Shown here one piece after another: positions 23,201 to 35,855 of a stretch of 64,000 bases of DNA. The notes beneath the pieces are model-generated. The model had not been told where the DNA came from, searched no databases, and saw nothing but the letters and a program-made list of their open reading frames with translations. Source of the DNA: Puccinellia tenuiflora (Eukaryota > Streptophyta > Magnoliopsida > Poales > Poaceae); assembly GCA_012064385.1 (NCBI GenBank), contig QRDG01000925.1, forward strand, positions 124,001 through 188,000, given 5' to 3'. Both the position numbers and the translations under genes were made by a program. How positions within the stretch are numbered: position 1 is the first letter of the stretch; each line of letters begins with the position of its first letter.

Positions 23201-24049
23201 GCGCGCGGACCGGTCGAGCTCATCCTCCTCATCCCCACCTCCTCATCCGGTTCCTCTCCCGGCCGGCCCACGCGCACCGTCGACTGCCGCCGGCTAGGGC
23301 CGGCTGCCGCCACCGGCCGCCACCTCCTCCTCCCCGTCCTGAGCCCTCTCCTCTCCGCCACCAGCCCTCCTCCCCATCTCGAGCCCTCCTCTCCGCCATC
23401 GCTGCCGCCGCCCCGAGCGCCCCCACTAGCCCTCCTCCTCCCCGGCCGCCGCCGCCCCCTCCACCAAGCCCGTCGGGGCACCTCTCCTCGCCACCGTCCA
23501 TGCCACCACCCTCCTCCTCACGCCCGCCGAGCTCTCCTCTTCCTCTCCCGAGCAACCTAAATGTTCGTTTCCCTGTATATAATGTGTTTGTGAAAATGGC
23601 TCTATGGTGAATATTGTATTTTTTGTATTATTTTTCTCCTATGACTTAATTGTTGTGATTGTGATGTTGCGGTGTTAGGTTTAATCTTGATTTTCGTTGT
23701 ATCTGCATTAATTTGTTTCATTCATGCATTTAGCTTAGCTTAGGGATTCATCCGGTGAGGTCGCACAAGGGAAGCGAGATGCCCAGCAGCTGTGCGATGC
23801 AGTGTGCAAGGTGTGATGCTATTGTGTTGTGCGATGCAACACTGCCGTGAGAATCGGCAAGACGCGTGACGGGCTGCACTGGATGAGTCAGTTGGAGCTG
23901 AGGAAAATCAGCTGGTTAGTTGCTGCATGCAGTTAGTCTGCTAGTGTGTTCGTGCATGGAGTTAGTGGAGTAGTGGTGGCGTGAGTTGCATGGCAGGAGT
24001 GCCTAAACTTTGCGTATAAATAGTGGTTTGAGTAATGAGAAAAGGTAAG
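23201..24049. other. CACTA interior left of the nested LTR element
   Basis: 23210-23560 is extremely GC-rich (ctcctcc and gccgcc repeats) and may be the first exon or leader of a gene carried by the element. It is followed by AT-rich sequence with gttcgtttccctgtatataatgtg, which could be an intron start. No protein can be named. Confidence 0.35.
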
Positions 24050-25413
24050 TGATGCATCCAAAATGCATCCACTTTTCCAAGCACTTTGCCTCATAATTTG
24101 CTCCGGGATCCTTCCATATTTGAATAAAACTGCTGATTCTGACGCTGTTTTTAGCAAAGTCTCTCCTCTGGCTATTTTTGCAGGAAATAAAATCGGGGAA
24201 AAATACCACGTCACTTTTTCTGGAAAAGAAGCACGATGGACAAAAGGATGGACACGAGGGGGTGCCGGAGGGCCAAATGAGGTGGCCCCATGCGGCCCCT
24301 GTACCTGGCCACGTGGGCCCACCCCAAATGGGCCTCGGGCACTGTCTCGCCTCCGGTCTTCGACGTACCCCTTTATATACGAGAAAAAACGCTTGCCCTA
24401 GGAGGGGAGGAGCTTTCGCGAAACACACCGCCGCCGCCACCACGTTCTTCATTTCGGGGACAGATTGATCCAGGATTTCTCCTCCGGTGGAGGGTTCCGG
24501 AAGCCGTCTTCACCGCCATCTTCACCGCCTTCATCTCCATCGACTATGAGCTCTTTCTCCATCACCATGTGTGAGTAGTTTGCTGTAGGCATGTGAGGTG
24601 GATGGGGATTGGATGAGATTGACCATGTAATGCTACCCGTTGTTCGATAATCCTAGGGTTTATCTTGAGGATACTTTTGTATTGTGTTGGTGCACTTATG
24701 CTATGTTTAATGCTTGCTACTAGGGCCCGAGTGGCATGATTTCAGTACTGAACTTATTTGCTTCATCATATAATTGAGTTTGGTATTTACCTGCAAAGTG
24801 TATCACCTGTTATTGTGTTAAACCTGCGAACCCTGAAAGTGACATATAGGGAAAACAAGGGGGAGATGTTTTAGTTTGAGGATCCTATGTGTTTATGGAG
24901 TGTTAATGCATTGTCCCGGTCTACACGAAAGGGTAGACCTTAATTACCTGTAGTTCCAAGTTGGCCCCGGTGAAATGGGCAGGTAGGGCAATAGATGTTG
25001 TGTATATTCTCTTGGTTAGTACGTACAACTATTTAAGGAACATATACCTACATACATCGGAGTTAGAGAAAAACCCCATTGCTAGCTTTATTTTATTATA
25101 TGATCAATCTCATTCATGCAACGCCCCGCTGTCACCTCATGCCTACGTTTTAAATCTCTGAGTTACACTTTCACTTTTCCGGTGAAAACTGGGAAATCTT
25201 TGTTACTATTGCTGTTTTATTTCTGCTCGCTTGAATCCTTTACTGCCATCACTACTACTGCTACAAGTTATTGATATACAGGTGTGGTTGAGAGTGACGC
25301 CTCAATTGCTAAGGTCTTATTAATATTCTTGTGTTCCCATCATGTCGAACTATAAATTTGGGGTAATACTTCCCAACGAAGACTTCAGCGATCCCCTATA
25401 TTTGTGGGCATCA
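24050..25413 (+). repeat. 5' LTR of the 13.2 kb element
   Basis: The ends are a perfect 6 bp inverted pair, TGATGC and GCATCA. A TATA-like tttatatac at 24372-24380 lies about 70 bp before the start of the conserved leader and is the likely core promoter; the 3' LTR has the same at 36178-36186. Confidence 0.93.
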
Positions 25414-25423
25414 AGACGTTTTC

Positions 25424-25441
25424 TGGCGCCGTTGCCGGGGA
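25424..25441 (+). other. Primer-binding site for tRNA-Asp
   Basis: TGGCGCCGTTGCCGGGGA, fully complementary to the 3' end of tRNA-Asp(GUC), lies 10 bases after the 5' LTR. Confidence 0.92.
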
Positions 25442-25504
25442 ACCTAGCTTTATTGGTAAGACAACTTGATATCATTTATTTGCTGCATTTACTTGTTCCT
25501 AACC

Positions 25505-28116
25505 ATGGGAAAGGAGAAAAGCACTCCTAAGGAAGTGAGGCCTTCCACTACTCGAGGAGGTAAGGACTTGCTAAGCAGGAAAAACTTTTCACCTGATGTT
25601 GCTTCTGCTGTTGTTCCTAAGAAAAAGGGAAAAATTATTTCTAGTTCACCATTGTCTAAAATGTCTACTAGTAATGAAAGTGATTTAACATGTGGTAGAA
25701 TAGACAAAGAAGTGACACTTGAAACACCTGAGAATCCTGAATCTTCTATTAGTAAAAATGTGGAATCTGAACTAGAAGATAGGGAATATTGTGATGATAT
25801 GGAAACTTCTTCTGAGAAAGAGGATGCTATTATTAAGGCTTTCATGAGTCCAGATTATGATGAAATGGATAAACTTGCTAGCTATATAAATTCTCCTCTT
25901 GATGACTATTTTCCTGTTACTGATAAAATGAATGGTCCAGCTATTAAAATTAATGATAAAGACTATGAGTTTAACATTGATCCTGAAGTGATTGGAAGGG
26001 CTGAGAAGTCTAAGTTTTATGGGAGAGAGGATGAGTTTCCTTTCGATCACATTGCTGATTTGCATGATTTATCAGTGTTATTTGGGAAAGATGAAATTAA
26101 CCAACGCTACTATTTCTTAAAATTGTTTCCTTTTTCTTTGGGAAGAAGTGCTAAAACTTGGTATAATTGTTTAGAACCTGGATGTATTACTAGCAAGGAA
26201 GAATGTTTGCGGATGTTTTTTAATAAGTACTTCCCTGCTAATAAAATTCATGCTCTAACCCTTGAGATTAGTAATTTTTCACAGAAAGAGAAGGAGGATT
26301 TACCCCAAGCTTGGGGGAGGTATAATAAGATGGTTAGGAAATGTCCTACCCATGGCTTCAAAGATAATGAAATACTTGATATATTTTACAATGGACTAAC
26401 TGAAAACACCAGAGGCTATCTTGATAGTATTGCAGGTAATGTTTTCAGGGAAAGGACCGTTGATGAAGCAATTGAGTTATTGCAAACTATCTCAAAGAAT
26501 TATGATGATTGGAATGCTGATGAGATATTTCCGGAGAAGAAAGGAGGTATACTCAAACTGGACAAAGAGGCAATGAAAGAAGCCTCAAAGGACATTAAAG
26601 AGAAGGGAATTAAAACCTCTCATCTCATGGAATTATCTGAAATGGGTGTCAAACTTCCTAATGATCAACCATGTTTCCCTATCCCAATCAATGTTATTAG
26701 CACCACAAAAGGTAATGAAAAGGTAACATCCTTTACTGAAGTATCATATGAGAATGATTTTTCTTATCGTCATGATCCTGAAGAGCATAATATTAGAATG
26801 ATGATCATGGAAAACTCTCACAAAATTAAATTTCTTCGTGAAAGTTTGCATGCCAATGTGGGAGAGGTAAAAAGAATTGTTAAACATTGTGAGATGATGA
26901 ATAATCAAGTAGAACAAATGATTTCTCTTCAAAATCAATTGTATGAAAAGCTTAATATGAAGAAACAGGTTTGTGGAGTTAATACTAGGGGAGGTGCAAG
27001 TACTCAGGACCCGACTATCCTGAAGGCCATCCTAAGAGGAAAGAGCAAGAAGCTCGAAAGAAGAAACTTTCTGCAGGCAAATCTCCCAATGAAAACCAAG
27101 ATAAAGATGATTCTGAAGAACAAGATAATGATATCTCTATTTCTGATGCTAAGACTGAAGATAATAATAATGAAGAGGAGGAATCATCCTCACCTGAAAA
27201 AGAACTACAAGAAGATGAAAATGTTGAAGAACCTGAAGCAGCTGAGAAGGAAGACCCTCAACCATCTACTGAGAAGAACAAGAAGAAAAACCATCCAAAT
27301 CCACAAAAAGGTAAAGAAAGGGATCCATGGGTACAAAGACCCATACCATATCCTCAAGAGGTAATGAAAACTTTGGACGACACTAGATTTGAGAAGTTCT
27401 TTGAGTTGATTAAATCATTATATTTGCAAATTCCTCTTGTTGATGCTATTAAAATTTCTCCTTATTCAAAATACATGAAAGATATTGTCACTAATAAAAG
27501 AAAGATTTCTACTGATGCTATTACTGCTATGCTTGCTGATTACTCCTTTAAAGGGAAAGTGCCTGAAAAACGTGGAGATCCCGATATTCCAACTATTCCT
27601 TGTCATATTAAAGAAACTTATGTGAGATATGCACTATGTGATTTGGGGGCTGGTGTTAGTGTCATGCCTTTCTCTTTGTATAAGAAACTTGATTTAAACA
27701 AATTGGTTCCAACTGAAGTTTCATTGCAAATGGCTGATAAATCAACTGCTATACCTATTGGAATATGTGAGGATGTACCTATTTTTGTTGCTAATGTGTT
27801 AATCCCTATAGACTTTGTTGTATTAGACATGCCTGAGGATGATAACTTGTCTATTATCCTTGGTAGACCTTTCTTAAACACTGCAGGGACTGTGATAGAT
27901 TGCACTGAAAGCAAAGTGACATTCAACGTTAAAGGAAAGGAGCACACTATATATTTCCCCAAGAAGAAAGTTGTTACAATGGCAAACCAAATGGTGAATT
28001 GCATTAAAAGAAATACTCTTATAGTTGGAAGCTTTGAAATTCCCCTACCACCTCCTGAACCAAAATATGCTACCATAATGATCGGAACTATTCCAATCAA
28101 ATATGAGGTAACTTGA
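25505..28116 (+). pseudogene. gag-protease gene of the 13.2 kb element, one frameshift
   Basis: I chose the start at 25505 (ccATGGgaa) because the longer frame upstream begins in leader sequence. The first part has a retrotransposon gag domain (about residues 150-340) with the typical LFPFSLGRSAKTWYN and the later LTENTRGYLDSIAG. Near 27008 the frame is lost. In the true frame the acidic linker continues into 27364-28116, where the retropepsin-like domain carries CDLGAGVSVMPFSLYKKL and, further on, ILGRPFLNTAG. The protease motif is DLGAG in place of DTGA or DSGA. It ends at 28116 and is not followed by polymerase. No slippery heptamer is seen at the shift point, so it is probably a one-base mutation. 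The product would form the particle and mature it in the cytoplasm. Confidence 0.85.
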
Positions 28117-28431
28117 ATCTCTTCTTTACATATAAAAATAAAGATCATGTGTTATATCCTTTACATATTATTAATGAGACCTGATCAACCTCATTATTAA
28201 TATGGAAATGATGCAAACTTGATTCCTATAAAGATTGCTTGCATTTTTTATTTTATATACTCAATAATTCTTAGAATATTTGCTTGGGCATATTTATTTC
28301 AAAGTGCAGAAATTTCAGAAATCTAGTTTGAAAAAGTCTCTGTAGAAAATTTTCTCGAAAAATTCCAGAAAAATTCAGAGGTAAGTTATTTTCAAGGGAG
28401 AGCTCACAGCCAAAAGAGGGACACCAGAGGG
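28117..28431 (+). other. Non-coding interior after protease
   Basis: AT-rich sequence without a reading frame lies exactly where reverse transcriptase would be expected. It ends at the target duplication of the nested solo LTR (GAGGG, 28427-28431). Confidence 0.6.
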
Positions 28432-31400
28432 TGTAACATCCCAATATTTTGGAATGCTTAAAAATCACAAAAATTTGAAACTTTTATTTTTGATTAAAAT
28501 AAAAAATAAAATTATAATAGAAACCAAATAATAGAAGACTTTTGGCTATTTATTATACCCTAAAACTATATTTGCAAATTGATTAAGTTATTTAAAGTAT
28601 GCCTATTTCTAGAATGATTTTGTTAAACTATATGTTTTAAAATTTTATATTGCCATTGGGTATTTAATAAACCCTGCAGTAATATTTACAAAAGGTTCTA
28701 AATTATTTAAAGCATGATCTATTTTCTAAAATGTTTTTTCTTCGATTATCTGATTTTGGAACAAGGGTTTGAAATCTCAAAGTTGAAGGGCGCATCTTTA
28801 AATCTCTATAGTTTTTATAATCCTTCTAAATGTCTAAAAGCATTTTATGGATTTAAAATTATCTCATCAACTTTCAAACATAAAATGAATTTCATGAATA
28901 AATTTCAACATGAAAAATGGGTTTAAAATAAATTATTTTCAACATTTGTGTTTTTGGTATTTTCTAGATTTTCCTAAAAAGAAATTTATTTCTTTTATCT
29001 CCTATTTCATTACATCTAAAATCCTATTTGGATTTGATCCTCATCAGACGTATGTAAATTTAGGCTGTAGCCATACACATACACGTCAGTCCTTAACTAA
29101 TATATTATCGGTTGAATTATTTCCACCCTTTCTATTTCCTCATATTTTTTTTCCTAAAATCCCATTGGGTGTTGAGCTATAGACATACACGTGCAGGTCA
29201 TTGTTTTGGCTTGCACATGTACTCCTTACTTGTGTACAGCATGCACCAATCGATCCTTATTTCCGTCTCCTATTTTTCTTTTTTCCTTTTCCTGCCGATC
29301 CAACGAGGCCAGCCCAAAGCCCAGCCGCACCAGCTCAAGCGAGCGAGCGCTCGACCGCACACACGCACGGGACAGAGTCCCAGGCTCCCAGGTGCCTAGC
29401 GCCGCGCTGCTTCCTTTTCCTTCTCCAGCACGCACGCACACAGTCAGCCGAATCGGCAGGTCACACCAGAAACTGTTGCCGTTACCTCGCATTGATCCTC
29501 CCTTTAGTCACGTCCATTAGAGCGCACCTTTCTCCTCCTATATAGTCCCAAATCAACGCCCCTTGCCTCCTCTTTCCATCCCACACAGCCACCAGAGCCT
29601 AGGCTCTCACGTCGATCCAATCTCGCAGAGCTCCGCGAGGCCGCCGCTGGATGTCGCCGGTGTTCCTGACGACTCCGGCCACGAAAGGAAGAACTGCTGC
29701 GCCATAATGATCAAGAGGAGGAGCAGGACTGATACGCGGAACCAGAAGCTTGAACCATCAACCTCACACAGCGCAGTCTGCATCTTCTTCAACTCGGTTC
29801 ATCAAGTTCATCGGACGATTACGTCATACTCGGTGAGGACCAGCGAATTTCCCTGTACCCTCACACTACACACACATATGCATAACTCCTAGACATGATT
29901 TCTAGCCATAGTTTTCTAGTTCACCGCGTCGCCGGTGAACCGAATGCCATCCGACGGCATTAGGTCGTTGACCGTTTTACACACCTCCGATCACCGCAGG
30001 CCCAACCTAGAAAACGTGCCAAATAACTTTAGTAACCCAGCAGTGCCGTTAGTTCACGAGTATCTGCTATGATTAGTAGACTATTTTTGAGAAGTGATTT
30101 GAATTCGATGCATCACACTTTGAGCATATGGTCATGTCCATACGTGTAGTTGCATATGACTATTGTACTACTGCTAGTAATTTTTGTAGTCACGTCTGTC
30201 TTGTTTGATCATAGCATATTCAGTGATTTAGTCTATAACTTGCTAGATCTTGGTAGAATTCTTAAAACATGTAAACTTGAAACATATTGTTATGTACCTT
30301 GCATATAGATGTTTTTGGAGTCGTTTGCATTGCCAGGACTCACCTTAAAATTCAGTAATAGTTGTATATGATAGTAGTACTGTTCATTATTTCTGGTTCT
30401 GTCCAAATAGCTTTTGAGTTGTTGTTACTATAGGGATAGTGTTTTATTAATACCAAACATTGATTTATTGCTTAGAAGATTACTCAGTAGCATGTTAAAT
30501 TATTTATTACCGACGTACATATTTGTTTATAGGATTGTTTGCCATGCCACTATCAATGTTACTTTATTTGGTTCATGTCCATAAAAAATTTATATGTTGT
30601 TAATTATACATGTGCAAAATCTTCTAATTCTAAATTATTTACTTATGCATATATCATGACTTGTTAATATTGCTTGTATGGTTTATGCATGTTTGTTTTG
30701 GTATGCTATGAGTTGTGGAATTGTTTGTTTATTGTTGTGTTATTTCTATGTATAGATTGAACGGAGTGCATCGTTCTTTGTTGAAAAGAGTGTGTGAGCA
30801 ACGATAAGTTCTACAAAGGCAAGTGGCACATTCACAAACCTCCTAATATTTTGTCTATGCATGTCTAGTGTATTTTTCCTTAAGCGTGTGTAGGTGTCAT
30901 TAGTATTGCTATGCTAAAACTATTTAGAGTAGCACTCCTATACTAGTTGGTCTAGAATCCTATTATAACATGGTAGACTTGCTTAGCTATGCAATGGAAG
31001 AAAGTTTTACAAAATGTTAAGTGGCTTCTCAGGGCCATGTCCATGGGGGTTTTCACCTAAGATAGTTTTCACTATACTTAGGACCATGGTATGTGGTGGT
31101 TATCACCTGAGGTAGTACACATCTACTGAGTTTAATGAATCACCTGGGTGGAATTGGTATTGCTTGGTTTATGTTGAGTGGCTACTCAGGACCATGTTCA
31201 TGGGGGTTTTCACCTAAGATAGTTTTAACTATACTTAGGACCATGGTATGTGGGGGTTTTCACCTGAGAGTGCACTTGTGGATGGCCACCCAGGAACAAA
31301 GAGATTTAAGTTGCTCCAAGTTTAGATTGCTTCCAGTGCAGCCACTTGGTACTATGGCTCTGCCTTGACTAAGTAAGTTCTAGGAACCTGATTCCGGCAG

Positions 31401-32234
31401 TTCTCAGCGGATGAATGTCTTGTATGGGTCTGCCTGACGAACAGGGGACTGGTTCCCAAAGGTCTCGTCTTCATCTTCACCTTTCCTTTTCATTTCAAGA
31501 AGGTCAAGGACATAATGGGTTGATGAAGTCTTGTGGTGAAAGTGCACAACCTCTCGAGAGTGTCAAAACTATGATCATAGCTGTGTCCCCGGTTACGGAC
31601 AATTCTGAGCAGCTGAACAAGGATGTCAACTGAAGATCTCATCATTCCAAATTCTCAAGTAAAACTTTGAAGGGTGAACAAGGGTAGAAAGGACACCCAG
31701 TGTATAAGGACTTGTCCCTCAAAGACACCGTGTATGCTGGGATTGTCTCATTGGAGGAAGAAAATGATTTCAAAAGATAGGAAAAAGTTGGCTTTATGCA
31801 AATAGCCTTGAACTCCACCAGCCAAATTTGCATATAGGTTATTAGAGTTTTTCCACTAAGTGTCCACAGAGTGTCACTTGCCAGATCCATTCCAATGGTT
31901 CTGACCAATTTTTGGCTGTAACCTACGCGTTGCAGGTTGTTCTGCCGAAGAGTAAGGAACGTTAGAGGTTTCGAGTCTGCAACCAACATGTCTGCCTGTG
32001 GCACATGAAGATGATGAGGCTCCATGCTATTTATGTTTTCCGCTGCTGAACTTTGTAAAACACTAGCCTTTGGCTATGCAAGTTGTAATGAATTACTTTT
32101 CTGGATCTTCGATGTAATAGACACTTGACGCATTTGCATGATATTACATCTTGAACTGTGGTGCTAGCTATTCGATCCAGGGACTAGCACAGAACACAGG
32201 GATCTTGGCCTATTTAAAAGGCAAGGTCGCTACA
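28432..32234 (+). mobile_element. 3.8 kb solo LTR of a Ty3/gypsy (Tekay-like) element
   Basis: It begins TGTAACATCCC and ends GCTACA, with GAGGG on both sides (28427-28431 and 32235-32239). The start sequence occurs only once inside and there is no primer site or coding region, so I read it as one long LTR left by recombination between two. Notable contents are a TATA-like tatatag at 29539-29545, followed by a GC-rich stretch with an open frame at 29563-29892 (probably leader), and a tandem phrase with ggaccatggtatgtgg and tttcacctaagatag repeated at 31030-31270. Confidence 0.85.
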
Positions 32235-32239
32235 GAGGG

Positions 32240-32706
32240 CCACCAGGGGCCAAAAGAGGGTGCCCCACGTGGCCACTGTACCTGGCCGCGTGGGACCCCC
32301 CCACTTTGGTCCACAGGTGGAGTTAGGTGAGGAGTCAGGGCTCATCTCCTTCCTCTCGACAGAAAACCAGCTCCGGGTATTTTCTCCAAAAAAAAATCGT
32401 GCTCTCTTGCTGCTCTCCCTGGATCTCCAAGTTTAGAGCAGCTTTCTCGAATCTGTTTGGTGGGATTACTCATTGGTATGTGACTTCTCCACTCATCCAA
32501 TTAGTTTTTGTTCTTGTGCTTTGTATCTGAAGTATTTTGCTGCACTAGGTGTCACTAAATATGTTTGAGAAATCCATGGATTTAAGTTTTCTAGTTGATA
32601 TTGATGCATGATATTGATGTGGAGACTAGACGTGGATGGCTTAATATTGTATTAGAGTTTCACATCTTGATTTTTGTTGAAATTTATTTATGGGCAGCAA
32701 GGTACC
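32240..32706 (+). other. Interior stretch resembling an LTR promoter region
   Basis: The segment from 32240 (agggtgccccacgtggcc, ctgtacctggccgcgtggg) is similar to LTR positions 24250-24320 of the same element. It leads into a leader-like stretch with aaaaaaaaatcgtgctctc. It may be an old LTR piece caught inside, or a second promoter driving the ORF that follows. Confidence 0.4.
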
Positions 32707-33851
32707 ATGTTTAGCAAGGGCAAAGGATTGCTTGGGATGAGCTCAAGGCCCAAGAGAAGAGCATGCAGAGTCTCCCTCAACTACGATGACAATCACCTTT
32801 GGGAGGACTCCGCATCATTTGTGGGGGAGAAGCTGAGGATTCACACGACGAGATGGCAAGACCCCCGTGTTCTTCAACAATGGGAAATGGAAGAGGATTT
32901 CAACTCCTTCGCCACAGCGACCGGGTTGCTGACATTTTCTCAAAACCCACAGGACACATACGAGGAACTCTCACGGGAGTTCCTCTCTACCTTCAGATTC
33001 GAAGGGCCCGAGACTCACTGGCACAAGAATAAAAGTAAGGCACATTCTCTCAGTTTTGTTTGCAAGTTTAGTGTGAAGGGAGAGCGTCTTGTTATGTCTC
33101 TAGATGAGTTTTGCAATGCTATAGGTGTAGCAAACACGGGGAGTTGGGAAGAAACCGGTGCTGATTCAAATCCTGAACTTGTTAATTTCTGGCACTCTGT
33201 TTCTGTTAATTCCCTTGATAGAGTAAATAGGGGCAAATTCACTCACACACAGCACCCTAGCTTGAGGTACTTTGCGTTGTTCCTTGCAAGAGGCTTTCTT
33301 GCAAGAGACAACACTTCTGGCTGCACTGGACCTATATTTATTTGCTTAAATGTGCAAAAGAGAACAAACCATGTGAGTATAACTTGGGGGTAATTCTTGC
33401 TAGATCATTGCACAATGTTGTAAGGAGAAATGCCACTGATGAAACCGCAATTTACACTGGTGCTATTGCTACTGTAGTCTATAAATACATTAAAGATGAA
33501 AGCGGATATAATAATAATATGGGAACCCTTGTAGAGAAGTCCACATTACTTGATTTCGCTTTGATTTCCAACATGGGAATGAGTGTTCCGTATGGAGGGA
33601 TTCATCTCTACACATATTTGAGTACTAATGGACAGAAAGTGTCCATTAGGCTCCCCTGTACTGACCTCTTTGATAGGACCACTGGAAAGTGGATCGTGAG
33701 GGAAGAGCCACCGCAGGAGGAGGCACAAGCTCCAGCGATGCAGGTGTACCAACCTCAAGAGAGGCCACAATACCCAGGCATGAGGGGCTACACATATGGT
33801 TACCACCTTAGAGGTGGAAGTGGTGGATATGGCTACCACCCAGGATATTAG
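32707..33851 (+). pseudogene. Athila-type extra ORF of the 13.2 kb element, one frameshift
   Basis: The frame opens at 32707 with a basic start containing SSRPKRRACR. It then holds the conserved core of the Athila ORF family: EEDFNSFATATGLLTF, FCNAIGVANTGSW and, after a frameshift near 33315-33345, NLGVILARSLHNVV, MGTLVEKSTLLDFALI and a Gly/Tyr-rich C-terminus. The total is about 380 residues. This family sits after gag-pol in Athila-like elements and has been linked to envelope-like ORFs, but its function is unknown. I see no signal peptide or membrane segment. Here it directly follows protease with no polymerase between. Confidence 0.72.
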
Positions 33852-34854
33852 CTTGACTGCAAGCTTGGGGGAGTACTTCTCTTCCTCTCATTTCGTTGTT
33901 TTATATCACTCTTATTTTGTTTCACTTTCTTGCTTTGAAATCACAAAAACACAAAAAGATTCTATTTGTTCTTCTTGATTATTTACTTCTGGTCATTTAC
34001 TTTATGCTTCTAAAAACCAATAAGAACAAAAAGATATTCGTTTTCTTGAATCCGATGCAAAAATGGAGGTGCAGGAATTGCTGAAATCTTCTCACTGTTA
34101 TATTTTTCATTCTTTTTCTGTAACTCCAGTTGAGCTGAAATTTTAACCACAATTGCAACTTTTCACGACCTACACACATGTAAAATATGAGAAAATTATG
34201 ATGTGTTTAAGTAGGGTAAAAACAGTACTGAATTCAGTGACATTTTCTGGCAGATTTGAGTTTTTATTGTGCAGTTCGAAGTTGGGAGAGGAGAACAACA
34301 ATGATGAGCTGATGTGCATGAAGTAGATGAAAGGTATGACACCTTTGCCGTGCTTATGAGGACTTTTTAATAACAGCAAGTGTGCATATCATAGTTTCTT
34401 TAACATATAGGGAACTGGTAGCAAATGTTTATCTTCTCCATGTTTTAGTGTGTATGATGATGCAAGTGAGATATTATTTAGTGATAATACTTGGCTATGG
34501 TTTGAACAACTGTAGTTCTAAACAAAGGTCTATGTATCCCATTGTGCTTACTAAACTTGCCAACCACAGAGAAAGTGAAAGAATTTTTCAAATGTTAAAA
34601 ATGAAGTCATATGCTTGACAAGCTCAGTGGTTAGGAGTTAGCTTAAATGTGCTGTCACATGGAAAGCTTTTAACATTGCACTTAAATTAAAATTAGTTGA
34701 TATCATGTACCTTTGTCTATGGATGCCTATCATGTCGGAATAAATGTGGAAACTTAGTAAGTTTGAGGAGTGGGAATAATTGACTAGAGAGACGCCCGGG
34801 CCGCCAACTCAAGCCATGTATCATTCATGGTGGAAATTTACGGCATATCATAGT
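33852..34854 (+). other. Non-coding 3' interior
   Basis: AT-rich sequence after the extra ORF contains a purine-rich tract, aagcttgggggagtacttc, at 33861 that resembles the true one at 35842. No gene is seen. Confidence 0.5.
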
Positions 34855-35201
34855 TGTTACAGTATATGTGGATTGTACTAAACTTTCCATAAGTTCGGAC
34901 TTTTGGGATAGATGGTTAGTGCAGGATACATGACATGGTATCAGAGCCGAAGGTCTCGAGTTCGAGTCCTGGTTTGTGCAATTTATTAAAAATTGCTGGT
35001 AGCCCCCCTTGTGTCCAAGTATGAGCCTGTCTTGCGCCATACCTCTGAGACTTGCGCGCCGTCGCTTTCTTCCGGTTGCACGTGTGACCTCTCCCTCCCC
35101 GAGTCACATGTGAGAGGGGGTGTTACAGTATATGTGGATTGTACTAACCTTTCCATAAGTTCGGACTTTTGGGATAGATGGTTAGTGCAGGATACATGAC
35201 A
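34855..35201 (+). mobile_element. TRIM/SMART-type miniature LTR retrotransposon (347 bp)
   Basis: Two 81 bp LTRs (34855-34935 and 35121-35201; TGTTAC...ATGACA) differ at a single base. Directly after the first LTR is an initiator-tRNA-Met primer site TGGTATCAGAGCC (34936), and just before the second is the purine tract gagaggggg (35112-35120). ATAGT flanks the element on both sides (34850-34854 and 35202-35206). There are 185 bp of interior and no coding frame, so it is mobilised by other elements. The LTR shares ccataagttcggacttttgg with the TRIM at 20244. Confidence 0.95.
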
Positions 35202-35206
35202 ATAGT

Positions 35207-35855
35207 GAACATTCAGTGATGCACTTTATAATAAAAAGATAAACCATTAGTAAATAAAAGAAGTGCTGAGATTGTTCATTGTCCGTTTGTCTTGTTGTTT
35301 GGACATGGGCTTGTCCATGTCCTGGGACAAGAGGTACCCCGGTTGACGCTCTTAATGAGGCTTTTATTCTCGCAATGACTAAAAAAACTCGAGCTTGCCT
35401 AGCTACACGAGTTGAGTAACACATGGTGTAGGTACTCGTATTCACGGGGCAAGGCTTTTAACTACAAGTTTGTCAAGCATGTGAGTCATAATAGGGAACA
35501 TCAAATGTTTTGATAAAATTGAGAGCAAGGTTGTAAGCACAATGAGTTCACTAGTCAATACATGATTCAATCAAAAGCGATGCAAGAACCTTTGTTTATT
35601 TCTACAGTTAGGCAAACTCATCCAAGCCTTAACACTATGTGTTATTTCTCTTGCAACATGTATAGATGCTTTAACATTGATGAGATATACCTTTGCTAGC
35701 ATTCTGTTAGTTGTTGTAGGAATTAAGTGTTGAGTACTTGTTGCTATTAAACAGTGTTACATATGCAATGCAAAGTTCTTGTCAAAGTCTTCTTATCGCT
35801 TCTGCACTATGTTTGAGTTGTTTGAGGACAAACAACGAGCTAAGCTTGGGGGAGC
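35207..35855 (+). other. Non-coding 3' end and polypurine tract of the 13.2 kb element
   Basis: No gene is recognised. The last bases before the 3' LTR, gctaagcttgggggagc (35839-35855), contain the polypurine tract that primes plus-strand synthesis. Confidence 0.7.

Noticed and set aside
23188..23555. Gly/Arg-rich minus-strand frames
   Set aside because: They are composition effects in ctcctcc/gccgcc repeats of the CACTA interior. A first exon on the plus strand is possible but cannot be shown.
24003..24468. Frames of 110-150 codons in both LTRs of the 13.2 kb element
   Set aside because: They occur identically in both LTRs, on both strands, without domains. They are untranslated LTR sequence.
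25424..25441. tRNA-Asp-like sequence as a tRNA gene
   Set aside because: Only the 18 bases of the 3' end are present, in complement and next to LTR ends. These are primer-binding sites. The box-B-like phrase at 34960 belongs to the TRIM interior.
26995..27020. Programmed frameshift between gag and protease
   Set aside because: No slippery heptamer or clear downstream stem is seen at the shift point. A one-base insertion or deletion explains it.
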